NCBI RefSeq assembly: GCF_014982805.1
Contig: NZ_JADCKC010000001.1
Span: 806,001-870,000 of the forward strand
Direction of reading: 5' to 3'
Length of the DNA stretch: 64,000 bases
From: Gemmiger gallinarum
GTDB taxonomy: Bacteria > Bacillota > Clostridia > Oscillospirales > Ruminococcaceae
Part shown: positions 17,756-26,741 of the stretch, piece by piece
Position numbering within the stretch: the first letter of the stretch is position 1
Layout: each line of letters starts with the position of its first letter
Notes under the pieces: generated by a model
Database searches by the model: none
The model's input: the letters and a program-made list of their open reading frames with translations, nothing else
What the model was told of the DNA's origin: nothing
Position numbers and translations under genes: made by a program

Positions 17756-19228
17756 GTGTCAATAACTACCCTGTTGTTTCTCGGTTTTTTCGCTGCGGTT
17801 GCCGTGCTGAACTACGCCCTTCCCCGTGTGGCACGGCCCTATTTTCTGCTCATCGCCAGCTATGCGTTTTTCTGCTATTCGCCGGAAAACCGCGCTCTCG
17901 TCCCTGTACTGTTGGGTGCCACCGTGGTGACTTGGGCCTGCGGCCTTGCCATCGGCAGCAGCAAAAACAAGGCCGTCCGGGTCCTGTTTCTGCTGGCAGC
18001 CATTTTCACCGCTCTGGGCATTTTGCTGTTCTACAAATACTGGGATCTGTTTGACCTGGGTATCGTCAATCTGGCCGGACTGTTCGGGCAGAGGTTGGAG
18101 CCCTACTCTTTCAACCTTGTGGCGCCGCTGGGCCTGAGCTATTTCACCTTTGCCTCCCTGAGCTATTCTATCGACGTGTTCAAACGCCGGTGCAAGGTGG
18201 AGCCCAATCTGCTGCACTACGCCATGTTCGTCAGCTTTTTTCCCACCCTCATCACCGGCCCCATCGAGCGCTATCCTCATCTGCGCCCCCAGATCGAAAA
18301 GTCCCGCCGGTTCAGCTATTCCCGCTGCGCGGGCGGCGCCTTCCGCATGGCATGGGGCTATGTGAAAAAGATGGTCCTGGCCGACAACCTGGCCCTCTAT
18401 GTCTCCTTTGTCTACGGAGACTTTTCCCAGATGAGCGGTCCCAACCTGCTGGCCGCCTCCCTGCTGTTTGCCTTGCAGCTGTACATGGACTTTTCCGGCT
18501 GCTGCGACATCGCCCTGGGTGCCGCCCGCATCCTGGGCTACGATCTCATCGAGAACTTCAACTCGCCCTTTGAATCCACCAGCTTTGGCGAGTTCTGGCG
18601 GCGGTGGCACACCAGCATGACCGGCTGGTTCCGGGACTACATCTACTTTCCTCTGGGCGGCAGTCGCTGCGGCAAGGCCCGGCATCTGCTCAACCTGATG
18701 ATTATTTTTATTGTGTCCGGCCTGTGGCACGGTGCCGACTGGCGTTACCTGATGTGGGGTTTTGTCTGCGGCGCCATATCGGTGCTGTCCGTCGCAACAC
18801 GCAAACCCCGCGAGGTCCTTGCCCGGTACAATCCCATCTGCCGCAGCGAACTGCTGCACCGTTGGGTCCAGCGTGTCATCGTCTACCTTCTGTTTGCCGG
18901 CAGCATGGTCTTTTTTGCCAGCGCCCTCTATAACGCCGATCCCTATGCCGTATATGCCGGCATTACCCGGGGCTGGACCGGGCTGGAGGCCGGCTGGAAG
19001 GATGTCACTTCACTGCTGGTCAGCTGCGGGCTGGACGGCCGTCTGCCCGTTATGCTGACCTGCGGCACCCTCATCGTCCTGGGTGTGGAGAGCGGCGGAC
19101 GCAACGTTGCCAAGTGGATCCGCAAGCAAAACTTTGTGCTGCGCTGGACGCTGTACTATGCCATGGGCGCCGCAATTCTGTTCTTTGCGGTGTTTGGTCA
19201 GTCCGCATTCATTTATCAGAATTACTGA
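17756..19228 (+). CDS. MBOAT-family O-acyltransferase (AlgI/DltB type)
   Basis: A polytopic membrane protein of about 490 residues that would pass acyl groups, usually acetyl, across the membrane to a surface polymer. Visible are the MBOAT core: GLSYFTFASLSYSIDV, TLITGPIERYPHL, YMDFSGCCDIALG, and the SFGEFWRRWHTSMTGWFRDY stretch. The catalytic His is in SGLWHGADW. The SGNH protein encoded 22 bases downstream is the expected extracytoplasmic partner, as in AlgI-AlgJ/X and DltB-DltD. Lying just after the FucNAc transferase genes, it probably acetylates that polysaccharide (inferred). The start is unclear: GTG 17756 is used; TTG 17723 is in frame. Confidence 0.87.
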   Translation: MSITTLLFLGFFAAVAVLNYALPRVARPYFLLIASYAFFCYSPENRALVPVLLGATVVTWACGLAIGSSKNKAVRVLFLLAAIFTALGILLFYKYWDLFDLGIVNLAGLFGQRLEPYSFNLVAPLGLSYFTFASLSYSIDVFKRRCKVEPNLLHYAMFVSFFPTLITGPIERYPHLRPQIEKSRRFSYSRCAGGAFRMAWGYVKKMVLADNLALYVSFVYGDFSQMSGPNLLAASLLFALQLYMDFSGCCDIALGAARILGYDLIENFNSPFESTSFGEFWRRWHTSMTGWFRDYIYFPLGGSRCGKARHLLNLMIIFIVSGLWHGADWRYLMWGFVCGAISVLSVATRKPREVLARYNPICRSELLHRWVQRVIVYLLFAGSMVFFASALYNADPYAVYAGITRGWTGLEAGWKDVTSLLVSCGLDGRLPVMLTCGTLIVLGVESGGRNVAKWIRKQNFVLRWTLYYAMGAAILFFAVFGQSAFIYQNY

Positions 19229-19250
19229 TTCGGCAGGAGGAGGCTTAACT

Positions 19251-20642
19251 ATGGCAAACAACAAAACCCGGCCGGCCGGCACGCCTGCTCCGACCTCGCC
19301 CACGCAGATCCACCGCTCTCCCGGCACGGCATCTGTCCCCGGTGCCACCAAGCATTCGGCCAAGCGTAAACGGAAAAAAGGCCCCGGCCTTGTGCGCCGC
19401 TTTTTTGAGGGGATTCTGCGGCGGCTGTTCTTCGGCAGCAAGACGCTGGTCAAGTGTTTGCTGCTGGTGCCCATCGTTGTGTTTATGGTGGCGTTCAGCT
19501 ACAACGTGGACTGCAGCGGCCTGTTTCAGGGGGCTCTGGCCCCGCGGCGCATCGTCGATCTCATGCTGCAGGGCTACGATGTCACCAACTTTGAGCAGAT
19601 GGACGAGCGCCAGGTGGTACAGCTTTACGCACAGGATGTAGCTGAGGCGCCGGAGGTCATCGGCATCGGTTCCAGCCGTGTGCTGCAGTTCACCAGCGAG
19701 CTGGTGGGCTCCGACAGTTTTTTCAACATGGGCGTCACAGGCGCTGACGTGCGGGACAACATGACCAGCTATTACAAGATGGTCTCCTACGGCAAGGCCC
19801 CCAAAGTCCTGCTGTGGAGCGTTGATCCCTGGGTCTTCTACGACAGTGAAAACGCCTTCGACTCCCGCGCCGACGCCGAGCTGTACGATGAATTTCTGAC
19901 CAACGTTCTGGGCATTGAAACCGACTACGAAGAGCCTGACAAGGTAGAGTTGTGGAAGGCTCTGGCTGAGCCCGCTTATTTCCAGGGAAATGTCTCCTAC
20001 TACTTCAAAAACCGGGGGCAGGCCACCATCACCGATGAGGACGGCAACTCCATCGACTTCAACCCCGTGGAAGGTGATCCCCAGCAGCAGCAGTCCGCCA
20101 TCAAGCGCTCCGACGGCAGCGTGCTGTACGACGTGAACTTCCGCAATCTGCCGGTGGAGCAGGTGCTGACCAAGGCCGCCGAGGCCTGCCCCACCTTCAA
20201 CAGCGTACACATGGAAGGGTTTGATGCATTGAGCGATACCCAGTGCAAGGCCTTTGACGCCTTCATCCGCTACGCCCGCAGCCAAGGCACGACGGTCATT
20301 CTGGTGCTGAGCCCCTGGCACCCCTACCTGTACAACTATCTGCTCAATGAGACGGATCTCCACAAGGGCTTCTTTGAGGTGGAAAACTGGGTCCGCGAAT
20401 ACTGCGCCCAGAACGGTGTGCCCCTTTACGGCAGCTATGACCCCACCCTCATCGAGGGGTTGGAGGAGAGCGATTTCTTTGACGGTCTGCACTGCAAGGG
20501 CTCCGGTATCGCCAAGTTCTTCCCCGGCGTGCCCACCGTCCTGCAGCAGATCCAGAACGGCGACCTGCCGGATCCCATGTCCCTGACGCCCCGCACCACC
20601 GCCGAGGTTCCCGAGGAAGTTCCCACCGACGAAGCCGCCTGA
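19251..20642 (+). CDS. Membrane-anchored SGNH/DltD-like acyl-transfer partner
   Basis: A 463-residue protein with a Lys/Arg-rich cytoplasmic N-terminus (35-60), one membrane helix (about 65-84) and an extracytoplasmic SGNH-hydrolase-like domain. Block I is GIGSSRVLQF with the nucleophile Ser. The C-terminal DGLHCKGSG supplies the Asp-x-x-His pair, so the catalytic triad looks intact. Such proteins take the acyl group from an MBOAT channel and place it on glycan or teichoic acid. The AGGAGGAGG site and ATG at 19251 set the start; upstream in-frame sequence overlaps the MBOAT gene. A tail of about 35 residues is rich in Pro, Glu and Thr. Confidence 0.82.
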   Translation: MANNKTRPAGTPAPTSPTQIHRSPGTASVPGATKHSAKRKRKKGPGLVRRFFEGILRRLFFGSKTLVKCLLLVPIVVFMVAFSYNVDCSGLFQGALAPRRIVDLMLQGYDVTNFEQMDERQVVQLYAQDVAEAPEVIGIGSSRVLQFTSELVGSDSFFNMGVTGADVRDNMTSYYKMVSYGKAPKVLLWSVDPWVFYDSENAFDSRADAELYDEFLTNVLGIETDYEEPDKVELWKALAEPAYFQGNVSYYFKNRGQATITDEDGNSIDFNPVEGDPQQQQSAIKRSDGSVLYDVNFRNLPVEQVLTKAAEACPTFNSVHMEGFDALSDTQCKAFDAFIRYARSQGTTVILVLSPWHPYLYNYLLNETDLHKGFFEVENWVREYCAQNGVPLYGSYDPTLIEGLEESDFFDGLHCKGSGIAKFFPGVPTVLQQIQNGDLPDPMSLTPRTTAEVPEEVPTDEAA

Positions 20643-20660
20643 CCCTGAAAGGAGGCCCTT

Positions 20661-21131
20661 ATGAAACTGTATTTCAAGCAGCGCTTTTTCTCCTGGTTCG
20701 ACAGCTACGACATCTATGGTCAGGACGGCTCGGTCCTCTTTACTGTGGAAGGCCAGCTGAGCTGGGGCCACACCCTGCACATCCTTAACGCCCGGGGAGA
20801 GCACATCGCCACTGTCAAGCAGGTGGTGCTGACCTTTCTGCCCAAGTTTGAGTTTTACATCGGGGAACAGTATGTAGGGATGCTGCAAAAGGAGTTCAGC
20901 TTTCTTCAGCCGCGGTACAACATCGACTTCAACGGTTGGCATGTGGAGGGCAACTGGCTGGAATGGGACTATCAGATCCAGCGGGCGGACGGCTCCCCCG
21001 CCGCCGTCATCGCCAAGGAGCTGTTCAACTGGACCGACACTTACACCATTGAGACGGAATATGACCGGGACGCCCTCTGCGCCCTGATGGTAGTGCTGGC
21101 CATCGACGCGGAAAAATGCTCCCGCAATTGA
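20661..21131 (+). CDS. LURP-one-related (DUF567, Tubby-like fold) protein
   Basis: A 156-residue protein. MKLYFKQRFFSWFDSYDIY, a repeated beta pattern and the WHVEGNWLEWDY block match the LURP-one-related family, a Tubby-like 12-stranded beta barrel around a central hydrophobic helix (DRDALCALMVVLAIDAE here). Bacterial members have no settled function; a role at the membrane, possibly phospholipid binding, is suggested for the fold. It follows the SGNH gene by 18 bases with its own AAAGGAGG and ends at a terminator, so it belongs to the same transcript. Confidence 0.8.
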   Translation: MKLYFKQRFFSWFDSYDIYGQDGSVLFTVEGQLSWGHTLHILNARGEHIATVKQVVLTFLPKFEFYIGEQYVGMLQKEFSFLQPRYNIDFNGWHVEGNWLEWDYQIQRADGSPAAVIAKELFNWTDTYTIETEYDRDALCALMVVLAIDAEKCSRN

Positions 21132-21150
21132 CAAGCATGCCGATCTGCCC

Positions 21151-21194
21151 CCCCGCTTTCCTGTCCGAACCGACAAGGGAGCGGGGATTATTTT
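21151..21194 (+). terminator. Terminator of the polysaccharide locus
   Basis: A GC-rich imperfect 15-bp stem (21151-21165 with 21172-21186) followed by ATTATTTTAT. The next ~210 bases up to the leu promoter hold nothing I can identify. Confidence 0.75.
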
Positions 21195-21404
21195 ATCTGT
21201 ATATTTTTACATTTTCAAAACAGCAGCCCTTCGGCCCCTGGGCACAGATTTCCAGCTCCGACATAGGGCAGAGCTGTGAAAGAAGCCCATTCCTGCGGCA
21301 TGTTCCCGGGGAAAGTCTTCCCGATTCATGCGCACCATGCACAAATGGAAGCCGTTCAAATTATGTGGCATGCACAAAGTCTGAAAATAATACAGCTTTT
21401 CTTC

Positions 21405-21433
21405 TTGACACTGCCGCTGAAACCTGCTAGACT
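21405..21433 (+). promoter_or_regulatory. Promoter of the leu operon
   Basis: A perfect TTGACA (21405-21410), 17-base spacer and TAGACT (21428-21433), immediately before the T-box leader. Confidence 0.85.
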
Positions 21434-21439
21434 TTATCC

Positions 21440-21757
21440 CATCAAGTTCACATGCGTTGACGGGGAAAAAGCGTTCCCAGTTCCAGCTCAAGAGAGTCGC
21501 CGGTTGGTGCAAGGCGGTGCGGACAGGTTCGCGTCACTGGCCCCTGAGCATCCGTACTGAGCACAGCGTTGTGTTAGGCGCGGACGGAACCTGTCCGTTA
21601 TCATGCAGGCGCGATTCGCTTTTCCGTCGGAAATAGCTGATCGTACAGAGCGGCTGCCGGAGTTTCCGTCAGCAATGAGAGTGGTACCGCGGGTACGGCA
21701 AATTGATTTGTTTCCCGTCTCTCAAAGGCAAAGAGCCTTTGAGGGACGGTTTTTTTG
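21440..21757 (+). promoter_or_regulatory. T-box leader controlling leuACDB (leucine-tRNA sensing)
   Basis: A T-box riboswitch of about 320 bases. Stem I elements include a GGGGAAAAAGCG 5' strand, the AGAGAG and GGTGCAAGGCGG apical features, and a 3' strand CCCCTGAGC. The triplet just before that strand, CTG at 21537-21539, is the probable specifier and matches leucine. The conserved T-box GAGAGTGGTACCGCGGG is at 21677-21693. The terminator stem pairs 21715-21729 with 21735-21749, followed by seven T. By the known mechanism, uncharged tRNA-Leu stabilises the antiterminator and turns on leucine synthesis. The specifier call is by position, not by folding. Confidence 0.9.
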
Positions 21758-21821
21758 TTGCCTCCTTCCAAAGGCCGAGCGCCACAGCAATGTAGCTGAG
21801 CAAGAAGGAGGCTGTTTCATT

Positions 21822-23492
21822 ATGATGGACGCAAGCAAATACCATGTCGGTTATTATCCCCCGCCGGTGGAGCCGGGCCATGTCTACGAGTGGACCATGA
21901 AGGACCACATCGAGAAAGCTCCCGCCTGGTGCAGCGTTGACCTGCGCGACGGCAACCAGAGCCTGATCGTTCCCATGAGCCTGGAGGAAAAGCTGGAATT
22001 CTACGACATGCTCATCAAAATCGGTTTCAAGGAGATCGAGGTGGGCTTCCCCGCCGCCAGCGAGACCGAGTATGAGTTCCTCCGCAAGCTCATCGATGAA
22101 AAGCGCATTCCCGACGATGTGACGGTGCAGGTCCTCACCCAGTGCCGGGATCACATCATCCGCAAGACCTTTGAGGCGGTGCAGGGCGCGCCCCGGGCGG
22201 TCATCCACTTCTACAACTCCACCAGCGTGGCCCAGCGGGAGCAGGTCTTTAAGAAATCCAAGGAAGAGATCAAGCAGATCGCCGTGGACGGCGCCAAGCT
22301 GGTTAAGCAGCTCAGCGAGGAGTACGAGGGCAACTTCCTGTTTGAGTACAGCCCCGAAAGCTTCACCGGCACCGAGCCGGAATACGCCGTGGAGGTCTGC
22401 AACGCCGTTCTCGACATCATGCAGCCCACCCCCGACCGGCCCATGATCATCAACCTGCCGGTCACGGTGGAGATGAGCATGCCCCACATCTACGCCAACC
22501 AGATTGAGTGGTGCTCCAAGCATCTGAAATACCGGGACAGCGTCATCCTCTCCACCCATCCCCACAACGACCGGGGCTGCGGTGTGGCCGACGCCGAGCT
22601 GGCCGTCCTGGCCGGTGCCCAGCGCATCGAGTGCTGCCTCTTCGGCAACGGTGAGCGCACCGGCAACGTGGACGCCATCACCCTGGCCATGAATATGTAC
22701 AGCCACGGTGTGGACCCCCACCTGGATTTTTCCAACATGCCCGCCATCTGCGAAACTTACGAGCGGGTCACCCGCATGCACGTCTACGAGCGCACCCCCT
22801 ACGCCGGCAGCCTGGTCTTTGCGGCGTTCAGCGGCAGCCATCAGGACGCCATCGCCAAGGGCATGAACTGGCGCAAGGATCATAACCTTCACCAGTGGAC
22901 CTGCCCCTATATTCCCATCGACCCCCACGACATCGGCCGCACCTACGACGCCGATGTCATCCGCATCAACTCCCAGAGCGGCAAGGGCGGCATCGGCTTC
23001 CTGCTCCAGCAGAAGTACGGCTACAATCCCCCGCCCCGCATGCGGGAGGACCTGGGCTACAAGGTCAAGGACGTTTCCGACCGCGAGCACCGCGAACTCA
23101 GCGTGGAGGAAGTGCTCTACGTCTTTGAGCGCAGCTACCTCAACCACACCATTCCCCTCAATGTCACCGAGGCCCACTTCAAACAGCAGGGCGGCAGCGA
23201 CAAGATCGCCGCGGAGGTCACCCTCTCCATCGACGGCAAGATCGTCAGTTGCACCGCTGACGGCAACGGTCGTCTGGACGCTGTGGCCACTGCCATCGAG
23301 CGCGAAACCGGCATGCACTTCACCCTGGTGCATTACAGCGAGCACGCCCTGGACTCCGACACCGACAGCCGCGCATGCAGCTATGTGGGCCTGAAATGGG
23401 CCAGCGGCGCCGAGACCTGGGGCTGCGGCACCGACACCGACATCATCGTGGCCGGCATCAAGGCGCTGGTCAGTGCCATCAACAACAAGTGA
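21822..23492 (+). CDS. leuA: 2-isopropylmalate synthase
   Basis: A 556-residue enzyme condensing acetyl-CoA with 2-oxoisovalerate, the committed step of leucine synthesis. The DRE-TIM barrel has CSVDLRDGNQSL (catalytic Arg-Asp) and STHPHNDRGCGVA (metal-binding His pair). The C-terminal LeuA dimerisation/regulatory domain (about 430-556) should give leucine feedback inhibition. It belongs to the longer LeuA type that begins with YPPPVEPGHVYEWT, about 560 residues. The ATG at 21822 follows AAGGAGG at ten bases. It is the first gene of leuA-leuC-leuD-leuB behind the T-box leader. Confidence 0.95.
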   Translation: MMDASKYHVGYYPPPVEPGHVYEWTMKDHIEKAPAWCSVDLRDGNQSLIVPMSLEEKLEFYDMLIKIGFKEIEVGFPAASETEYEFLRKLIDEKRIPDDVTVQVLTQCRDHIIRKTFEAVQGAPRAVIHFYNSTSVAQREQVFKKSKEEIKQIAVDGAKLVKQLSEEYEGNFLFEYSPESFTGTEPEYAVEVCNAVLDIMQPTPDRPMIINLPVTVEMSMPHIYANQIEWCSKHLKYRDSVILSTHPHNDRGCGVADAELAVLAGAQRIECCLFGNGERTGNVDAITLAMNMYSHGVDPHLDFSNMPAICETYERVTRMHVYERTPYAGSLVFAAFSGSHQDAIAKGMNWRKDHNLHQWTCPYIPIDPHDIGRTYDADVIRINSQSGKGGIGFLLQQKYGYNPPPRMREDLGYKVKDVSDREHRELSVEEVLYVFERSYLNHTIPLNVTEAHFKQQGGSDKIAAEVTLSIDGKIVSCTADGNGRLDAVATAIERETGMHFTLVHYSEHALDSDTDSRACSYVGLKWASGAETWGCGTDTDIIVAGIKALVSAINNK

Positions 23493-23525
23493 GTTTTCCA
23501 CTTTCCACAACAGGAGGTTTTTGCC

Positions 23526-24785
23526 ATGGGAATGACCATGACTCAGAAAATTCTCGCCGCCCACTGCGGCGAAGCGTCGGTCAAGGCGGGCCAGCTCATC
23601 AACGCCAAGCTGGACATCGTCCTCGGCAACGACATCACCACCCCCGTTGCCATCAACGAGTTTGAAAAGGCCGGCTTTACCGGTGTCTTTGACAAGACCC
23701 GCGTCAACATCGTGCTTGACCACTTTGTCCCCAACAAGGACATCAAGAGCGCCCAGCAGTCCAAGCAGTGCCGGGAGTTCGCCAACAAGTACGACATCCT
23801 CAACTTCTTTGACGTGGGCACCATGGGCATCGAGCATGCCCTGCTCCCCGAACAGGGCATCGTCACCGCCGGCGACTGCATCATCGGCGCCGACAGCCAC
23901 ACCTGCACCTACGGTGCGGTGGGGGCCTTCTCCACCGGTGTGGGCTCCACCGATATGGCCGCCGGCATGGCATCCGGCATGGCATGGTTCAAGGTACCCT
24001 CCGCCATCAAGGTGGAGCTGAAGGGCGCCCTCCATCCCCCGGTGGCGGGCAAGGATGTCATCCTTCACCTCATCGGCGAGATCGGCGTATCCGGTGCCCT
24101 GTACAAGAGTCTGGAGTTTGTGGGCGAAGGTGTCAAGAGCCTGACCATGGAGGACCGCCTGTGCATCTGCAACATGGCCATTGAGGCCGGTGCCAAGAAC
24201 GGCATCTTCCCGGTGGACGAAGCCTGCGAGGCCTACCTGAAAGCCCGCAGCCAGCGCCCCTGGGTCAAGTACGAGGCCGACCCCGACGCCGAGTACGAGC
24301 GCACCGTGGTCATCGATCTCGACGCCCTGGAGCCCACCGTCAGCTACCCCCACCTGCCCGAGAACACCCACCCCGCCCAAGAGGGCAGGGACATCAAGAT
24401 CGACCAGGTGGTCATCGGCTCCTGCACCAACGGCCGCATCGAGGACATGGAGGCCGCTTACAACATTCTCAAGGGCAAAAAGATCGCCAAGGGCGTGCGG
24501 GGCATCATCATTCCCGCCACCATGGCCGTCTACCGGGAGTGCATCGTCCGCGGCTACACCACCGCCTTCATCGATGCCGGGTGCATCGTCTCCACCCCCA
24601 CCTGCGGTCCCTGCCTGGGCGGCTACATGGGCATTCTGGCCCAGGGCGAGCGCTGCGTCTCCACCACCAACCGCAACTTCATCGGGCGCATGGGCCATGT
24701 GGACAGCGAGGTCTATCTGGCCAGCCCCGCCACCGCCGCAGCCAGCGCGCTGACCGGTTACATCACCGATCCCAGGGAGGTTTGA
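23526..24785 (+). CDS. leuC: 3-isopropylmalate dehydratase, large subunit
   Basis: A 419-residue aconitase-family subunit that isomerises 2- to 3-isopropylmalate together with LeuD. The [4Fe-4S] cysteine ligands are in [11 protein letters not shown] and [28 protein letters not shown] is a substrate-site segment. The length of about 420 marks the archaeal/clostridial LeuC type rather than the 466-residue proteobacterial one. It follows leuA by 33 bases. The leuD ribosome binding site overlaps its last codons, so translation of the two subunits is probably linked. Confidence 0.95.
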   Translation: MGMTMTQKILAAHCGEASVKAGQLINAKLDIVLGNDITTPVAINEFEKAGFTGVFDKTRVNIVLDHFVPNKDIKSAQQSKQCREFANKYDILNFFDVGTMGIEHALLPEQGIVTAGDCIIGADSHTCTYGAVGAFSTGVGSTDMAAGMASGMAWFKVPSAIKVELKGALHPPVAGKDVILHLIGEIGVSGALYKSLEFVGEGVKSLTMEDRLCICNMAIEAGAKNGIFPVDEACEAYLKARSQRPWVKYEADPDAEYERTVVIDLDALEPTVSYPHLPENTHPAQEGRDIKIDQVVIGSCTNGRIEDMEAAYNILKGKKIAKGVRGIIIPATMAVYRECIVRGYTTAFIDAGCIVSTPTCGPCLGGYMGILAQGERCVSTTNRNFIGRMGHVDSEVYLASPATAAASALTGYITDPREV

Positions 24786-24787
24786 AC

Positions 24788-25276
24788 ATGAACGCGAAAG
24801 GCACTGTTTTCCGCTACGGGGACAACATCGACACCGACGTTATCATCCCCGCACGTTACCTGAACACCCAGAGTCCCAAAGAGCTGGCTGCTCACTGCAT
24901 GGAGGACATTGACAAAACCTTTGTCACCCGCGTCCAGGACGGCGACATCATGGTGGGCGGCAAAAACTTCGGCTGCGGCTCCTCCCGGGAGCACGCACCG
25001 GTGGCTATCAAGGCGGCGGGCATCTCCTGCGTCATTGCCAAGGACTTTGCCCGCATCTTCTACCGCAACGCCATCAACATCGGCCTGCCCATTCTGGAAT
25101 GCCCCGCCGCCAGCGACGCCATCCGGGAGGGCGACGTGGTGAGCGTCAACTTTGACACCGGCGTCATCACCGACGAGACCACCGGCCAGACCTTTGAGGC
25201 CGAGCCGTTCCCGCCCTTCATCCAGAAGATCATCGCGGCGGGCGGCCTGATGAATTCTCTCAAAGAAAAGGCATAA
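24788..25276 (+). CDS. leuD: 3-isopropylmalate dehydratase, small subunit
   Basis: A 162-residue swivel-domain subunit that completes the active site of LeuC. Typical sequences are [15 protein letters not shown] and [20 protein letters not shown]. The ATG is two bases after the leuC stop, and AGGGAGG lies inside the leuC end. The length suits the short LeuD type paired with 420-residue LeuC proteins. Confidence 0.95.
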   Translation: MNAKGTVFRYGDNIDTDVIIPARYLNTQSPKELAAHCMEDIDKTFVTRVQDGDIMVGGKNFGCGSSREHAPVAIKAAGISCVIAKDFARIFYRNAINIGLPILECPAASDAIREGDVVSVNFDTGVITDETTGQTFEAEPFPPFIQKIIAAGGLMNSLKEKA

Positions 25277-25289
25277 GGAGGGGCTTGTC

Positions 25290-26360
25290 ATGGAGAAAAA
25301 CATTGCACTGATCTACGGTGACTGCGCCAGCCCCGAGATCGTGACCCAGGCGGTCCGTGTGCTGGACAAGATCGCCGAAAAGCACGGCCATACCTTCACC
25401 TACACCCGCGCCTGGATGGGCGGCGAGGCCATCGACAAGTTCGGTGACCCCCTGCCCCAGAGCGAGCTGGACAAGTGCCTGGCCTCCGACAGCGTCCTGC
25501 TGGGCGCGGTGGGCGGCCCCAAATGGGAGGGCATGCCCGGGGACAAGCGCCCCGAAAAAGGCCTGCTCCGGCTGCGCGCCGGGATGGGGCTTTACTCCAA
25601 CAACCGCCCGGCCAAAATCTGGCCCCAGCTGGCCGACGCCAGCCCCCTGAAGAAGGAGATCGTGGACAAGGGCATCGACTTTATCGTGGTGCGGGAGCTC
25701 ATCGGCGGCGTCTACTTCGGCGAGCACAAGACCGAGACTGAAAACGGCGAGGAGAAGGCCACCGACGTGATGAGCTACTCCGAGCACGAGATCGAGCGCA
25801 TCGGCCGCATCGGCTTTGAGACGGCCATGAAGCGCCGCAAGCGCCTGACCTGCGTGGACAAGGCAAACGTCCTGGACACCAGCCGCCTGTGGCGCAAGGT
25901 CATGCACCGGCTGCAGGCCGAGTACCCCGATGTGGAGTACCGGGAAATGTTCGTGGACAATGCCGCCATGCAGATCTGCAAGGACCCGTCCCAGTTTGAT
26001 GTCATCGTTACCGAGAACATGTTCGGCGACATTTTGTCCGACGAGGCCAGCGAAATTACCGGTTCCATCGGCATGGTGCCGTCCTCCAGTCTGGGCGCCG
26101 GCAGCTGCGGGCTGTACGAGCCCATCCACGGCTCTGCCCCCGACATTGCAGGGCAGGACATCGTCAACCCCATCGCCTGCATCCTGTCCGCGGTCATGAT
26201 GCTGCGGTACAGCTTCGGCATGGCGGCGGAGGCCGACGAGATCGAGGCCGCCGTCAACACGGTGCTGGACAAGGGCCTGCGCACCGCCGACATCTGGCAG
26301 CCCGGCTGCGAAAAGATCGGCTGCTCGGCCATGGGCGACGCCATTCTGGCGGAGCTGTAA
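25290..26360 (+). CDS. leuB: 3-isopropylmalate dehydrogenase
   Basis: A 356-residue NAD-dependent oxidative decarboxylase, the last operon-encoded step to 2-oxoisocaproate. Family features are GAVGGPKW, LRLRAGMGLYSNNRPAK, RELIGGVYFG and the metal/NAD segment VTENMFGDILSDEASEITGSIGM, then GLYEPIHGSAPDIAGQ. AAGGAGG precedes the ATG, 13 bases after leuD. A terminator appears only about 310 bases downstream, after a structured stretch. Confidence 0.95.
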   Translation: MEKNIALIYGDCASPEIVTQAVRVLDKIAEKHGHTFTYTRAWMGGEAIDKFGDPLPQSELDKCLASDSVLLGAVGGPKWEGMPGDKRPEKGLLRLRAGMGLYSNNRPAKIWPQLADASPLKKEIVDKGIDFIVVRELIGGVYFGEHKTETENGEEKATDVMSYSEHEIERIGRIGFETAMKRRKRLTCVDKANVLDTSRLWRKVMHRLQAEYPDVEYREMFVDNAAMQICKDPSQFDVIVTENMFGDILSDEASEITGSIGMVPSSSLGAGSCGLYEPIHGSAPDIAGQDIVNPIACILSAVMMLRYSFGMAAEADEIEAAVNTVLDKGLRTADIWQPGCEKIGCSAMGDAILAEL

Positions 26361-26668
26361 GGCGCGCCATTCCATAACATTACCATCTTCGTATTGGGCA
26401 TTTTAGAGGGAAGAATGCCGATTGCCCGGCAATCCGGCCGGGATAAACAAGGACCCGCCCCGCCGCAGTGTGCAAGCGGCAGGAACGGGCAACGCGCGTG
26501 CGACACAGAAAACAAAGGTTCCGGGGAAGCTTGCCGGTATCCAAAGGCGCTGCAAGACAGCGCAGGTACCGGTGCTTTGGGACACCGGGCATTGCCCGGA
26601 TGTGCGAGTCCCCTTTCCCGCCGGGATTTTGCGGTTTGTTTTCTGCCGGAGCTGCGCACAAACAAAAG
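26361..26668 (+). other. Structured intergenic stretch after leuB
   Basis: No gene is visible. It holds several perfect hairpins: GCCGC/GCGGC around 26463-26479, and a serial set at 26534-26599 whose arms overlap. CCGGTATCC with GGTACCGG encloses GCGCTG-CAAGA-CAGCGC; CCGGTG pairs with CACCGG; CCGGGCA pairs with TGCCCGG. ATTGCCCGG occurs twice (26421 and 26591). It may be an unusual leuB 3' end, a small RNA, or a repeat. Confidence 0.4.
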
Positions 26669-26716
26669 ACCTCCGTTTCGGCCATGTGCGGGCCGAAAAC
26701 GGAGGTTTTCTTTTTA
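26669..26716. terminator. Terminator between leuB and the asparaginase gene
   Basis: A long stem (26669-26683 with 26691-26706) followed on the plus strand by TTTTCTTTTTAT. It is flanked by A-rich sequence on the other side, so it may serve both convergent genes. Confidence 0.85.
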
Positions 26717-26741
26717 TCCTCTTGGCTTGTTATGTAAGGGT

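Noticed and set aside
21669-24698. A 1009-residue minus-strand frame opposite leuA and leuC
   Set aside because: Gly/His/Val-rich shadow of two clear leucine genes, and it crosses the T-box leader.
26511-26535. Possible SRP RNA, from a GGTTCCGGGGAAGC segment
   Set aside because: The characteristic SRP tetraloop-and-internal-loop order (AGGTCCGGAAGGAAGCAGCC type) is not matched and the flanks do not form the long hairpin.
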